NCBI GenBank assembly: GCA_964492185.1
Contig: CAZBJH010000001.1
Location: forward strand, 12,905-76,904
DNA: 64,000 bases
Source of the DNA: JAFGSZ01 sp964492185
Lineage (GTDB): Bacteria > Bacteroidota > Bacteroidia > Bacteroidales > UBA10428
Direction: 5' to 3'
The position numbers and the translations under genes were made by a program. The notes under the pieces were generated by a model that made no database searches, was not told where the DNA came from, and saw only the letters and a list, made by a program, of their open reading frames with translations. Position 1 is the first letter of the stretch, and every line of letters begins with the position of its first letter. Positions 8,394 through 17,425 of this stretch are shown piece by piece.

Positions 8394-10892
8394 ATGTCTG
8401 AAAGAGAAAGAATAATTAAAATAAACATTGAAGAGGAGATGAAGTCGGCCTACATAGATTATTCTATGTCGGTAATTGTTTCAAGGGCACTGCCTGATGT
8501 CAGGGATGGTCTGAAGCCTGTTCACAGGAGGGTATTATATGGTATGGCAGATCTTGGTGTTTTTTCCAACAGGTCATATAAAAAATCGGCCAGAATAGTG
8601 GGAGAGGTACTTGGAAAATATCATCCGCATGGTGACAGTTCAGTATATGATGCTATGGTGAGAATGGCTCAGCAGTGGTCATTGCGTTATCCGCTGGTTA
8701 ACGGTCAGGGTAACTTTGGTTCTATGGATGGTGATAGTCCGGCAGCTATGAGATACACTGAAGCCCGGTTAGCAAAGATCGCGGAGGAGACCCTCGCGGA
8801 TATTGATAAAAATACTGTTGACTTTGCTTTGAATTTTGATGACACACTTGAAGAACCGCTGGTACTTCCTACACGTATCCCTACTTTGCTTGTAAACGGG
8901 GCTTCCGGTATTGCCGTAGGTATGGCTACCAATATGCCTCCGCATAACCTGGTTGAAGTATGTGATGCCATTATGGCATATATTGATGATAATGAAATTG
9001 ACACACAGGGATTGATGCAATTTGTAAAGGCACCTGACTTTCCGACAGGTGGTATTATATACGGGTATAAAGGGGTGGAAGATGCATTCGAAACCGGTAA
9101 AGGCAGAATAGTAATGCGTGCCAAAACGGAAGTAGAGCTAACCAGTTCAGGCAGGGAAATGATCATAGTAACCGAAATACCTTACCAGGTAAATAAGGCA
9201 GATATGATCAAAAAGACAGCGGAACTGATCAATGAGAAAAAAATAGAAGGTGTATCCTATATCAATGATGAGTCGGACAGGAATGGGATGCGCATTGTGA
9301 TCATTCTGAAAAAAGACGCCCAATCAGGTGTGGTTCTTAATAAACTATATAAATACACCCAGTTACAGACTACCTTTAATGTTAATAATATTGCACTTGT
9401 AAAAGGTCGGCCGCGATTGCTGAATCTCAAACAGATTATAAAGTATTTTGTTGATCATCGGCATGAGGTTGTGATACGAAGAACCGAGTATGACCTGGAA
9501 CAAGCAGAAAAAAGGGCTCATATTCTTGAGGGGATTCTTATCGCGCTTGACAATCTGGATGAAGTGATTGCATTGATTCGTGCGTCTAAAACTCCTGATG
9601 AAGCAAAGGAAGGCCTTATGAATGAATTCGGTCTGACAGAAGTACAGGCTAAAGCAATACTTGACATGAGATTGCATAGACTTACTGGTTTAGAAAGAGA
9701 TAAAGTCAGGAGTGAATATGATGAATTACAAAAGACCATTGCTTTTTATAAAGAAATACTTGCTGACGAGGGACTTCGCATGAAGATCATAAAGGATGAA
9801 CTGACCGAGATCAGGGAAAAGTACGGTGACGAAAGAAGAACTGAGCTTGTTCCGGATGCCGAAGAGTTCAATCCTGAAGATTTTTATGCTGATGATGATA
9901 TGATTATCACCATATCACATATGGGTTATATAAAGCGGACACCGCTGACTGAATTCAAAACACAGCACCGTGGAGGAATAGGAGTGAAGGGTAGCACAAC
10001 TCGTGAAGAGGATTTTCTTGAGCATATGTTCCATGCTACCATGCATAATACCCTGTTGTTTTTTACAGAAAAAGGGAAATGTTTCTGGCTTAAAGTCTTT
10101 CAGATACCTGAGGGTATGCGAACATCAAAAGGACGTGCCATTCAAAACCTTGTACATATTGAACAGGATGATATGGTCAAAGCCTTTATTAATGTTAAAA
10201 GCCTGACTGATGAAGAATATCTGAAAGGACGGTACATTATTATGTGTACCCGGAAAGGAATCATCAAGAAAAGTCTTCTTGAATCGTATTCCAGACCAAG
10301 ACAAAATGGCATAAATGCAATTAATATCAAAGAAGGAGATAGTCTTTTACAAGCCAGACTGACCGACGGTAATAATGAGATACTTTTGGCTGTAAGATCC
10401 GGTAAGGCCATCCGCTTTAGTGAAAAAACAGTCCGGCCCATGGGCAGAACAGCCTCCGGTGTTACCGGAATTCGTATGTCAATGAAAGAGGATGAAATTG
10501 TCGGAATGGTTTGTATTAAGGATACTGAATCCACCATCCTTGTTGTTTCTGAAAAAGGTTATGGAAAACGTACGGCCATAGATGACTACAGGATCACAAA
10601 CAGGGGAGGAAAGGGAGTAAAGACTATTAATATTACTCCGAAAACCGGTCACCTGATATCAATTAAATCGGTAACCGACAGGGATGACCTGATGATCATC
10701 AATAAAACAGGGATAACTATCAGACTGGCGATCTCGGATCTGCGTGTTATGGGAAGAGCCACACAGGGAGTAAGGCTTATCAACCTGCGAAGCGGGGATT
10801 CTATTGCTGCTGTGGCAAGTGTTGTAAGAACAAATGGTGATATTGAGGATCCTGAGAATATTTCTGATGAAGATAATGGATCAATTGAATAG
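8394..10892 (+). CDS. gyrA: DNA gyrase subunit A
   Basis: GyrA cuts and rejoins DNA in the ATP-driven supercoiling enzyme. The 832-residue protein has the winged-helix/tower core with catalytic Tyr121 in [10 protein letters not shown] and a C-terminal six-bladed beta-pinwheel. The quinolone region [17 protein letters not shown] keeps the wild-type serine and aspartate. The GyrA box reads [10 protein letters not shown], a variant of QRRGGKG, which with its DNA-wrapping blades supports gyrase over ParC. The ATG at 8394 is used; an in-frame TTG six bases earlier is not needed. TAAATTTG at 8352-8359 may be a -7 element, though no clear -33 partner was seen. Confidence 0.97.
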   Translation: MSERERIIKINIEEEMKSAYIDYSMSVIVSRALPDVRDGLKPVHRRVLYGMADLGVFSNRSYKKSARIVGEVLGKYHPHGDSSVYDAMVRMAQQWSLRYPLVNGQGNFGSMDGDSPAAMRYTEARLAKIAEETLADIDKNTVDFALNFDDTLEEPLVLPTRIPTLLVNGASGIAVGMATNMPPHNLVEVCDAIMAYIDDNEIDTQGLMQFVKAPDFPTGGIIYGYKGVEDAFETGKGRIVMRAKTEVELTSSGREMIIVTEIPYQVNKADMIKKTAELINEKKIEGVSYINDESDRNGMRIVIILKKDAQSGVVLNKLYKYTQLQTTFNVNNIALVKGRPRLLNLKQIIKYFVDHRHEVVIRRTEYDLEQAEKRAHILEGILIALDNLDEVIALIRASKTPDEAKEGLMNEFGLTEVQAKAILDMRLHRLTGLERDKVRSEYDELQKTIAFYKEILADEGLRMKIIKDELTEIREKYGDERRTELVPDAEEFNPEDFYADDDMIITISHMGYIKRTPLTEFKTQHRGGIGVKGSTTREEDFLEHMFHATMHNTLLFFTEKGKCFWLKVFQIPEGMRTSKGRAIQNLVHIEQDDMVKAFINVKSLTDEEYLKGRYIIMCTRKGIIKKSLLESYSRPRQNGINAINIKEGDSLLQARLTDGNNEILLAVRSGKAIRFSEKTVRPMGRTASGVTGIRMSMKEDEIVGMVCIKDTESTILVVSEKGYGKRTAIDDYRITNRGGKGVKTINITPKTGHLISIKSVTDRDDLMIINKTGITIRLAISDLRVMGRATQGVRLINLRSGDSIAAVASVVRTNGDIEDPENISDEDNGSIE

Positions 10893-11127
10893 ATAACTGA
10901 AAACAAGAAAGTTGTGATAATATGCCCCATATATAGTGGTTATCTTCAGTTATTACATGTTTTTTTGCACAAGAAAAATATTGAGGATTATTGAGGATAT
11001 GAATCGTTTCAATTTATTATATTTGTAGCAAATCACAATAAAATACCTGTATATTACTTACTTTGAGGAACAGTTTTTGTGATTTCTTTTATTAGTATTA
11101 CGCGTTAACACATAAAAACAGCAAACA

Positions 11128-12462
11128 ATGAAACAGACAAGTCTGATAACAGTATTAATCTCTTTATTATTTGCATCAGTTACCTCAGCCCAGATTGAAC
11201 AAGCAAACCTGTTAAACTACTCGCAGCTGGAAAGAAAGCTGGAAAAGAGCAACGAGGCGATTGAGCATCCGAGAAAGAGTCAGAAAGATAAAATATGGCT
11301 ATCAAGAGCTGAGCTGATGATGGATATTTTTGAAATTAACATTCAATATATCCGTGAAGGAATGACCGTTAATGAAGCAATAATCATGTTTGGTAATCCT
11401 GAAGAAAAGAAAACCAGGTTAGAGGACGGCCAGAGCGTTGAGGATTATATTTATGAACGTGTTATATTGACTTTCAACGATGAAAAGGCTTTGATCGATT
11501 ATAAAGAAACCGACAAGATACATGATAACCCTTTGCCACTGGCTAAAGAAGCCCTTGAAAAAGCCTATGAACTGGATGAAAAGGAAAGGCGGACGGATGA
11601 TATCAGGGAAGCACTTGGACGGCTAAAAATTCTTTTCGAGGAGAAGGCCATCAGGGAATTTTCCGATCAGGATTTTTCAGCATCGCTAAATAGTTTCGAA
11701 GAAATACTTGATATAAACAAAATGCCTGTTATGGGAAATGTTGTGGATACTATTATTTTCTACAACGCGGGAATGGCCGCGTCACGTGCTGATAAATATG
11801 AAAGAGCCGTTAAGTATTATGAAAAAGCGAAAAAATACGAACATCCTGATCCCAATTTATACGTATTTCTTGAAAGCACCTATATGGCCCTGGAAGATAC
11901 AGCAAGTGCACTTGAGGTGTTGAAGGAAGGTTTTGAGAGATTTCCTGACAGCCAGGCTATTCTTATAGAACTGATCAATTATTATCTTACCAAGGGTATC
12001 GAGGATGAAGCGCTTGAATATCTGAGGATAGCCAGGGAGGATGATCCGGAAAATGTTTCTTACGTTTTCGCGGAAGCAACAATATATGATAGAATGGGGG
12101 AAACCGACAAAGCGGTAGAATTGTATGAGAAATGTATTGAGATGGATCCGGATTTTTTTAATGCATATTATAATCTGGGTGGAATGTATTATAACAAGGC
12201 AGTAACAATGTATGAAGAATCAAGTAATATTCTGGATGATGATGAGTATTTAAAAGCTCGTGCCAAAGCTGACAGTACACTGTTAAAGTCACTGCCTTAT
12301 ATGGAAGAGGCACATGAGATCCGTCCGGATGACATTGGAACGCTGGAAACCCTTAAAACATTGTATTATCGCTTAAAAATGCTGGATAAATTCGATGAGA
12401 TAAATGCAAAGCTTCAGGAATTAACAAAATCAACTACTGAAGAAGAAGAAGTGGAAGAATAA
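11128..12462 (+). CDS. Secreted/periplasmic tetratricopeptide-repeat protein
   Basis: The 444-residue protein begins with a signal peptide (MKQTSLITVLISLLFASVTSA-QIEQ). From about residue 150 it is a series of TPR-like helices: DTIIFYNAGMAASRADKYERAVKYYEKA, PNLYVFLESTYMALEDTASALEVLKEG, YVFAEATIYDRMGETDKAVELYEKCIEMDPDFFNAYYNLGGMYYN. TPRs bind partner proteins, so a scaffold role in the envelope is likely, but no specific partner is evident. A short Glu-rich tail ends the protein. It has its own gap upstream (235 bases after gyrA) and a terminator downstream, so it is probably a single-gene unit. Confidence 0.85.
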   Translation: MKQTSLITVLISLLFASVTSAQIEQANLLNYSQLERKLEKSNEAIEHPRKSQKDKIWLSRAELMMDIFEINIQYIREGMTVNEAIIMFGNPEEKKTRLEDGQSVEDYIYERVILTFNDEKALIDYKETDKIHDNPLPLAKEALEKAYELDEKERRTDDIREALGRLKILFEEKAIREFSDQDFSASLNSFEEILDINKMPVMGNVVDTIIFYNAGMAASRADKYERAVKYYEKAKKYEHPDPNLYVFLESTYMALEDTASALEVLKEGFERFPDSQAILIELINYYLTKGIEDEALEYLRIAREDDPENVSYVFAEATIYDRMGETDKAVELYEKCIEMDPDFFNAYYNLGGMYYNKAVTMYEESSNILDDDEYLKARAKADSTLLKSLPYMEEAHEIRPDDIGTLETLKTLYYRLKMLDKFDEINAKLQELTKSTTEEEEVEE

Positions 12463-12482
12463 TAAGAAAAGTTTTATACCTT

Positions 12483-12518
12483 AAAAAAAGGAGGGATAGT
12501 ATTAAATTTCTCCTTTTT
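12483..12518 (+). terminator. Terminator after the TPR gene
   Basis: AAAAAAAGGAG pairs with CTCCTTTTT around a loop of about 16 bases, 20 bases after the TPR stop codon. The T-run is on the sense side. Confidence 0.6.
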
Positions 12519-12570
12519 CTAAAAATAAGCTATTTAACATAATATTAATTATGGGACACATTAGGGAAAT

Positions 12571-12817
12571 TACGTCCAGGTCTGCAAAGGCATGGTTAAC
12601 ATAAAATCAGTTATCGCGACTTAAGTCCGATAACGGTAACGATTTTATGTTAAAGTAATTTCCCGGCAATAAAAGCCTTGTATAAACAATTACATCCAGG
12701 CCTGCAAAGGCATGGTTAATATAAAATCAGTTATCGCGACTTAAGTCCGGTAACGGTAACGATTTTATGTTAAAGTAATTTCCCGGCAATAAAAGCCTTG
12801 TATAAACAATTACGTCC
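12571..12817. repeat. Tandem 120-bp repeat, two copies, each with an internal hairpin
   Basis: Bases 12571-12690 and 12691-12810 are nearly identical (differences at TACGTCC/TACATCC, GGTCTG/GGCCTG, TTAACAT/TTAATAT and CCGATAAC/CCGGTAAC), and a third copy begins (TACGTCC) at 12811. Each unit holds TTAACATAAAATC facing GATTTTATGTTAA about 35 bases away, so each can form a strong hairpin. This fills most of the 365-base gap between the TPR gene and the convergent CotH gene; no gene is seen here. Confidence 0.85.
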
Positions 12818-12827
12818 TTTCGGCCGG

Positions 12828-14444
12828 TCAATATCTGATCATCTTACCGGTATGAGCTGTATCCCCGTCAATAACCAGGGTATATAAAAACAGGTTTCCA
12901 CTTTGTTTAAAAGCATCAGCTAAAATACTGAATTCATTATCACCCGCCATGAATTGTTTTGACTTGCAGATAATCTGTTTTCCCAACAAATCTTTAATAA
13001 TTAGCTCAACTTTAGCGTTTTCGGCAAGGTTAAACCTCACGGTTAACTTGTCAGTAAACGGGTTAGGATAAACTACAACATTTTTTTCTTTAAAAGATCC
13101 TATAGTGGACATTTCATTTACGGAAACAGGTATAATCTTATTTATTTGACTATCCAGCCAGTAAAGACGGTCACTTACCCAGTTTTTCAGGTAATTAACC
13201 TCATTGTAATATGACCCGCCAATATAAGGATTAGGCCATACCCGTTTATCAAGAATATCAAATTTCTGAAAATTTCTTTGTTGGGCTTCAGTCAGTACAT
13301 TTGAGCATGAGTCAATAAACCCGAATATAGAATCCTGGCTGAATGAATTATTCCGAAGCTCGTCCCATCTATATTTCAGCTTGGTGTTAAAATAAGGGTC
13401 TTCCCTGAGTCTGTCCCACCAAAAAGGAATTTCATACCAGTCACCTGATCCAAGCCCGTCAGCTACCCAGCCATTTGTTTTGTCAGCATCAAAAAAATCG
13501 CCGTTGCCAAACCCCAGGTTATAGTCCCACAAGGGGCTCATGTTTATTTTACCTCCTTTACTGTCTTTGTCTTTATGAAAATAAACACTGACACGATAAC
13601 CGTCCAGATCACGGCTTAGCTCACTGATAATGAAATAATCAATAAAAGAGATCACATCAATATAAGCACGGTAACCATTGACAGGATCCTTAAAGTCATT
13701 TCCATACAGGGCATATTCAAAATCGGTAATATGATCTTTAATATAAGTTCGTTGTTGAGGGGTCAGTTCGTCATATTTGGGATCCAGATAACTGACAGGC
13801 ACCTCCACACTTCCAGTCCGCCCCATAAAAGGTGATATCCAGCACCCTTCCCGGTGACGGTCTATTCGTAAAATATACCCGCCTGTAAGTTCATCACCGG
13901 CATTATCACCTGGTAATAATTTTGCTATATCTACCCTGTTTTTATCTCTTTTGATTTTTTCAGTTAATAAATATACTCCCCTGTAATCCTTATTAATAAA
14001 TACTTCACAAAACCTGGTGCGCGGTGACCACCGGCCCTGTGTATTACCCAAATGATAAGCAAGTGCATTCCTCATCAAGGATTTATCTGAATACGGCCCG
14101 TGCAATACCCAGTCGTTCTCCTCCGGCATACCCAGTAGAGATACATTATTATTTGTTCCTGAATCTGTTCTGGTTTCCAGGCTGTAACTCTTTTTGTCGA
14201 ACATTTGGGACGTATTTCCGCGTATTTCAATACCGATATATCCGTCGTACTCAAAAGAAGTATCGTAAATTGAATTAACCTTATCCCGGTTATTGATAAC
14301 CTGCATTAAAGCGGTTATTTTAGGTTCATCTACAATTGATTGTCCCTGGGTATTGATCAACATCAGTGGAATATCACTCTGTGTTTGAGGGGAAATGCTT
14401 TGTGCAAACATCAGGCATAGAAAAAAAAATATGGAATATTTCAT
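12828..14444 (-). CDS. CotH-family protein with T9SS sorting domain (copy 1)
   Basis: CotH proteins are atypical kinase-fold proteins; Bacillus CotH phosphorylates spore-coat proteins, while targets in Bacteroidota are unknown. The 538 residues have a signal peptide (to about residue 20), the CotH start IGIEIRGNTSQMFDKKSYSLETR, NDWVLHGPYSDKSLMRNALAYHLG, the RGVYLLTEKIKRDKNRVDI segment and the acidic SPLWDYNLGFGN motif that probably carries metal-binding aspartates. The last 80 residues (VVVYPNPFTDKLTVRFNL...GNLFLYTLVIDGDTAHTGKMIRY) are a T9SS type-A sorting domain, so it is likely secreted or surface-attached. Two more CotH genes follow within 6 kb. Confidence 0.88.
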   Translation of the reverse strand: MKYSIFFFLCLMFAQSISPQTQSDIPLMLINTQGQSIVDEPKITALMQVINNRDKVNSIYDTSFEYDGYIGIEIRGNTSQMFDKKSYSLETRTDSGTNNNVSLLGMPEENDWVLHGPYSDKSLMRNALAYHLGNTQGRWSPRTRFCEVFINKDYRGVYLLTEKIKRDKNRVDIAKLLPGDNAGDELTGGYILRIDRHREGCWISPFMGRTGSVEVPVSYLDPKYDELTPQQRTYIKDHITDFEYALYGNDFKDPVNGYRAYIDVISFIDYFIISELSRDLDGYRVSVYFHKDKDSKGGKINMSPLWDYNLGFGNGDFFDADKTNGWVADGLGSGDWYEIPFWWDRLREDPYFNTKLKYRWDELRNNSFSQDSIFGFIDSCSNVLTEAQQRNFQKFDILDKRVWPNPYIGGSYYNEVNYLKNWVSDRLYWLDSQINKIIPVSVNEMSTIGSFKEKNVVVYPNPFTDKLTVRFNLAENAKVELIIKDLLGKQIICKSKQFMAGDNEFSILADAFKQSGNLFLYTLVIDGDTAHTGKMIRY

Positions 14445-14455
14445 TGAAAAAAAAT

Positions 14456-15298
14456 CTAATTGACAGTTATGGAAGACATCATTGGTTTGCCTACGAAAAT
14501 ATTGTATTTTCTTCGTTTATTAAGTAAATAAATATTGATATTTACCTGGATAAAAACAAACAGCTTGAATCTTAGATAATCAAAAAACGATGTAAAATTT
14601 TTTCGTGATACCCATTTTGAGTACCCGGAATATCCCTGCTTTATTTTGTTTGTAATATCCTCTGTATGGATAATATGCAGATCATAATCTGCAAATGTCT
14701 TCAAATACAGATCTTCTGTCCAATGGTGAAAATTCATTTTTCTTTTCCACTTTTCCATGAAATATCGATTTTTATCGGAGACAGAAAGGATATCAGCAAT
14801 TAAAAATTTTCCTGACGGCTTGAGTACCCGGTGGACTTCTTTTATAAACTTTTCTTTTTCCGGGTAATGGAAAGCACTTTCAATACATAAAAGCACATCT
14901 ACGGATTGATCTGCAATATTACTTAGCTGCTGGGCATCACCTACCCTGAATTCGAGATGATGATGGTGACCGTTGACTGAATTCGCTAGTTCAATATTAT
15001 CCAAGTTAATATCGATGCCGGTCATTTTAGCCGGTTTGAAATTTTCATAAATATAAATGCTCTGCACCCCGTTTCCACAACCAACTTCAAGAACATTCTT
15101 ATTTTCCAGTGTATCTAAACGTGAAATGCAATGTTTTGTCAGGTTAATCTGCCGGTTTTCCAATGATTCTTCAGGATCCACGAAGAACGGATAATGCAGC
15201 ATCAATAGCTTATTATAAAGTTTACGATAGGATTTGTTTATTGATTGATAATAGTGAAAGGCAGTATTCCCGGTTTTTAAAAGATGTGAATCTGACAT
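14456..15298 (-). CDS. SAM-dependent methyltransferase, class I
   Basis: The 280-residue protein has the class I motif I NVLEVGCGNGVQSIYIYE (about 72-90), the acidic GIDIN loop of motif II, the DVLLCIESAFHYPEKEKFIKEVHRVLKPSGKFLIADIL motif IV-V region and no signal peptide. The N-terminus KLYNKLLMLHYPFFVDPEES resembles small-molecule or lipid O/C-methyltransferases. The substrate cannot be told. It lies 11 bases upstream of the CotH copy 1 gene on the same strand, so the pair may be co-transcribed; a link to modification of a cell-surface or natural-product substrate is only a guess. Confidence 0.8.
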   Translation of the reverse strand: MSDSHLLKTGNTAFHYYQSINKSYRKLYNKLLMLHYPFFVDPEESLENRQINLTKHCISRLDTLENKNVLEVGCGNGVQSIYIYENFKPAKMTGIDINLDNIELANSVNGHHHHLEFRVGDAQQLSNIADQSVDVLLCIESAFHYPEKEKFIKEVHRVLKPSGKFLIADILSVSDKNRYFMEKWKRKMNFHHWTEDLYLKTFADYDLHIIHTEDITNKIKQGYSGYSKWVSRKNFTSFFDYLRFKLFVFIQVNINIYLLNKRRKYNIFVGKPMMSSITVN

Positions 15299-15443
15299 AT
15301 CATTTTATGATAATAATTAAAAAAAGCAAAGTTATGAAAATGTTGGTATTTTATGCGTTAATTCTAATTAAATACAGTTTGAAAATATTTTGTAGTACAA
15401 AATATGTAATTATCTTGCACCGGTTTTAATCGGGAATGATATT

Positions 15444-17096
15444 ATGAAGAATAAGATTTCACTTTTTTTAGTATCTCTGTGGTTTGGTATACAGATATTT
15501 GCACAGTCTGAAAGTTCAGATCACACAGAGGGATCGCTTATTTTAAAAAATGCAGTTTCTTTTACCTCTTCCAACCTGCCAATCTTTGTGATCAACGTGG
15601 ACAGTGATATAGAAGAACTCGATATCCCCTCGGGCCAGCCAAAAAAGACAGGCCGTCTTGGGATTATATATAATGGTCAGGGGCAGCGTAACAACATAAA
15701 GGATAATCCTAATCATTATGATGGTTTCATTGGGATTGAGCTGCATGGCAACTCAACAAGGGGATTTCCCAAAAAGCCATTCAGGATTGAGACTCGTAAC
15801 AGTCTGGGGGAAAACCGTAATGTATCCCTGCTTGGCATGCCTTCGGAAAATGACTGGGTGTTAAGGTCGAGCTATCTTGATCATACCTTTATACGTAATC
15901 CTATAGCTATGCACATGTCCCGGCTTACCGGAAGGTGGGCCAGCCGGTGCCGGCTTGTGGAACTGGTTTTTAATGATGAATACATGGGAATATATGTCCT
16001 AATGGAAAAGATCAAACGTGATAAGGGAAGGCTTGATATTGCAAAACTCAATCCGGATGAAGTGATATTTCCTGATATTGCCGGTGGCTATATATACGAG
16101 ATCACAGGATTTAAAAATAATATCGGCCAATCCCGTTATTTGCGTTATCCAAAGTATGATGAAGCAGCACCCGAGCAAATCAATTACATCAGACAGTTTG
16201 ATGACAGTTTCAGGGATGTTATGAATTCCCCGCACTATGACGATGAATCTGAAGGATATGCCGCATGGATTGATGTGAATTCTTTTGTTGATGAACTTAT
16301 CGTTCAGGAGGCCGTTCGCAATAGTGATGCTTATGGATGGAGTGCTTATTTTCATAAGGATAAAGATAGTAGGATCATTGCCGGACCAGTATGGGATTTT
16401 GACCAGTCGGCCGGAAATTCATCCTATCCTGATGACGGAGTGGTCACAGGATGGATGTTTTCTCACCCATCCACAAACAATACGCCTTTTTTTTGGGAAA
16501 AATTGTTTGAAGACCCGGTATTCGCGTATAAAGTAAGACACAGATGGGAAGAACTTCGAAACAGGGTTTACAAAACATCCCGGTTGGTAGCTTACATTGA
16601 TTCAATTGCTGATATGTTATCGGAAGCCCAGGAAAGGGAATTTGATAAATGGCCGGTACTCGGTCAATTTGTCTGGCGGGAGACATCAGGATATGAATTC
16701 AGGTACACATATTATGATGAGGTGAATTATCTGAAGAATTTTTTAATTAAGAGATGGGCCTGGATGGATCTCGAACTGGGTAAGATTGAAAATCCTGCAT
16801 CAACTTTTGCACTTAGAGATTCTGCATTAAATGATTTGATTGTATACCCGAACCCTGTAAATGATCATGTTGTGTTTGAGTTAAACAGTCATAATACTGC
16901 TACAGCTAAGGTTTTAATATATTCTGTGACAGGAGCCAAACTGCAACCGGCAGTGGTGTTTGAACTTGTTCCGGGAAATAACACTCTGATGCTGTCGCTT
17001 ACAAGACTAAAAAAACCAGGTATATATTTATATAAAATATTAATTGATTATGAACCGGCTTATACCGGCAGGTTGGTGAAAGTTAATGATCTATGA
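15444..17096 (+). CDS. CotH-family protein with T9SS sorting domain (copy 2)
   Basis: The 550-residue protein is a paralogue of the gene at 12828: signal peptide (ISLFLVSLWFGIQIFAQ), then NLPIFVINVDSDIEELD, FIGIELHGNSTRGFPKKPFRIETR, NDWVLRSSYLDHTFIRNPIAMHMSR, MGIYVLMEKIKRDKGRLDIAKL, AGPVWDFDQSAGNSSYPDD and a C-terminal sorting domain (LIVYPNPVNDHVVFEL...GIYLYKILIDYEPAYTGRLVKV). The WDFD acidic motif of the kinase fold is intact. It is divergent from the methyltransferase with 145 bases between. The T9SS tail shows export across the outer membrane; substrate is unknown. Confidence 0.88.
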   Translation: MKNKISLFLVSLWFGIQIFAQSESSDHTEGSLILKNAVSFTSSNLPIFVINVDSDIEELDIPSGQPKKTGRLGIIYNGQGQRNNIKDNPNHYDGFIGIELHGNSTRGFPKKPFRIETRNSLGENRNVSLLGMPSENDWVLRSSYLDHTFIRNPIAMHMSRLTGRWASRCRLVELVFNDEYMGIYVLMEKIKRDKGRLDIAKLNPDEVIFPDIAGGYIYEITGFKNNIGQSRYLRYPKYDEAAPEQINYIRQFDDSFRDVMNSPHYDDESEGYAAWIDVNSFVDELIVQEAVRNSDAYGWSAYFHKDKDSRIIAGPVWDFDQSAGNSSYPDDGVVTGWMFSHPSTNNTPFFWEKLFEDPVFAYKVRHRWEELRNRVYKTSRLVAYIDSIADMLSEAQEREFDKWPVLGQFVWRETSGYEFRYTYYDEVNYLKNFLIKRWAWMDLELGKIENPASTFALRDSALNDLIVYPNPVNDHVVFELNSHNTATAKVLIYSVTGAKLQPAVVFELVPGNNTLMLSLTRLKKPGIYLYKILIDYEPAYTGRLVKVNDL

Positions 17097-17250
17097 TCAG
17101 AATATACCGTTGGTGTTGAATTTAGCCTGCATTATTGGCTTCGCCGAGCTAAAGGTTCATAAAAATGAATGAGAATTATGTAATATGTTGAAGAACATTA
17201 AAATAACAAATTAGAACCGTGAAATTTATTTATCATTCATTTTTACAAAG

Positions 17251-17349
17251 CGCGTCAATTTCAGGGCATCTGCTTCGTTGCGACAGCTTCGCGGTAGGTT
17301 ACTGCAGCTTCAGCTTCCGACACCTTACATCTGCCCCAAACTTGACGCG
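17251..17349. repeat. Single palindromic repeat element (~100 bp)
   Basis: CGCGTCAA at 17251-17258 faces TTGACGCG at 17342-17349, and the pairing extends with mismatches (GGGCA against TGCCC). The 329-base gap between the two CotH genes holds no gene; this hairpin is the only structure I see. It is unlike the TTAG...CTAA repeat family and no second copy was noticed in the window. Confidence 0.6.
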
Positions 17350-17425
17350 TGAATAATACCGGTTAGAATATATTTAAAAGATAAGTATATTTGATTTTTA
17401 CAACTATTTCAAAATTACAGACCAT

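Noticed and set aside
8634..8670. Possible quinolone-resistance change in gyrA
   Set aside because: The region reads GDSSVYD with wild-type Ser and Asp.
10893..10971. Possible terminator after gyrA (ATAACTGAA/TTCAGTTAT, then a T run)
   Set aside because: The arms are 9 bases with a loop of about 45 bases; too weak to call.
12571..12817. CRISPR array
   Set aside because: Units are 120 bases with no spacer variation; there is no cas gene in the window.
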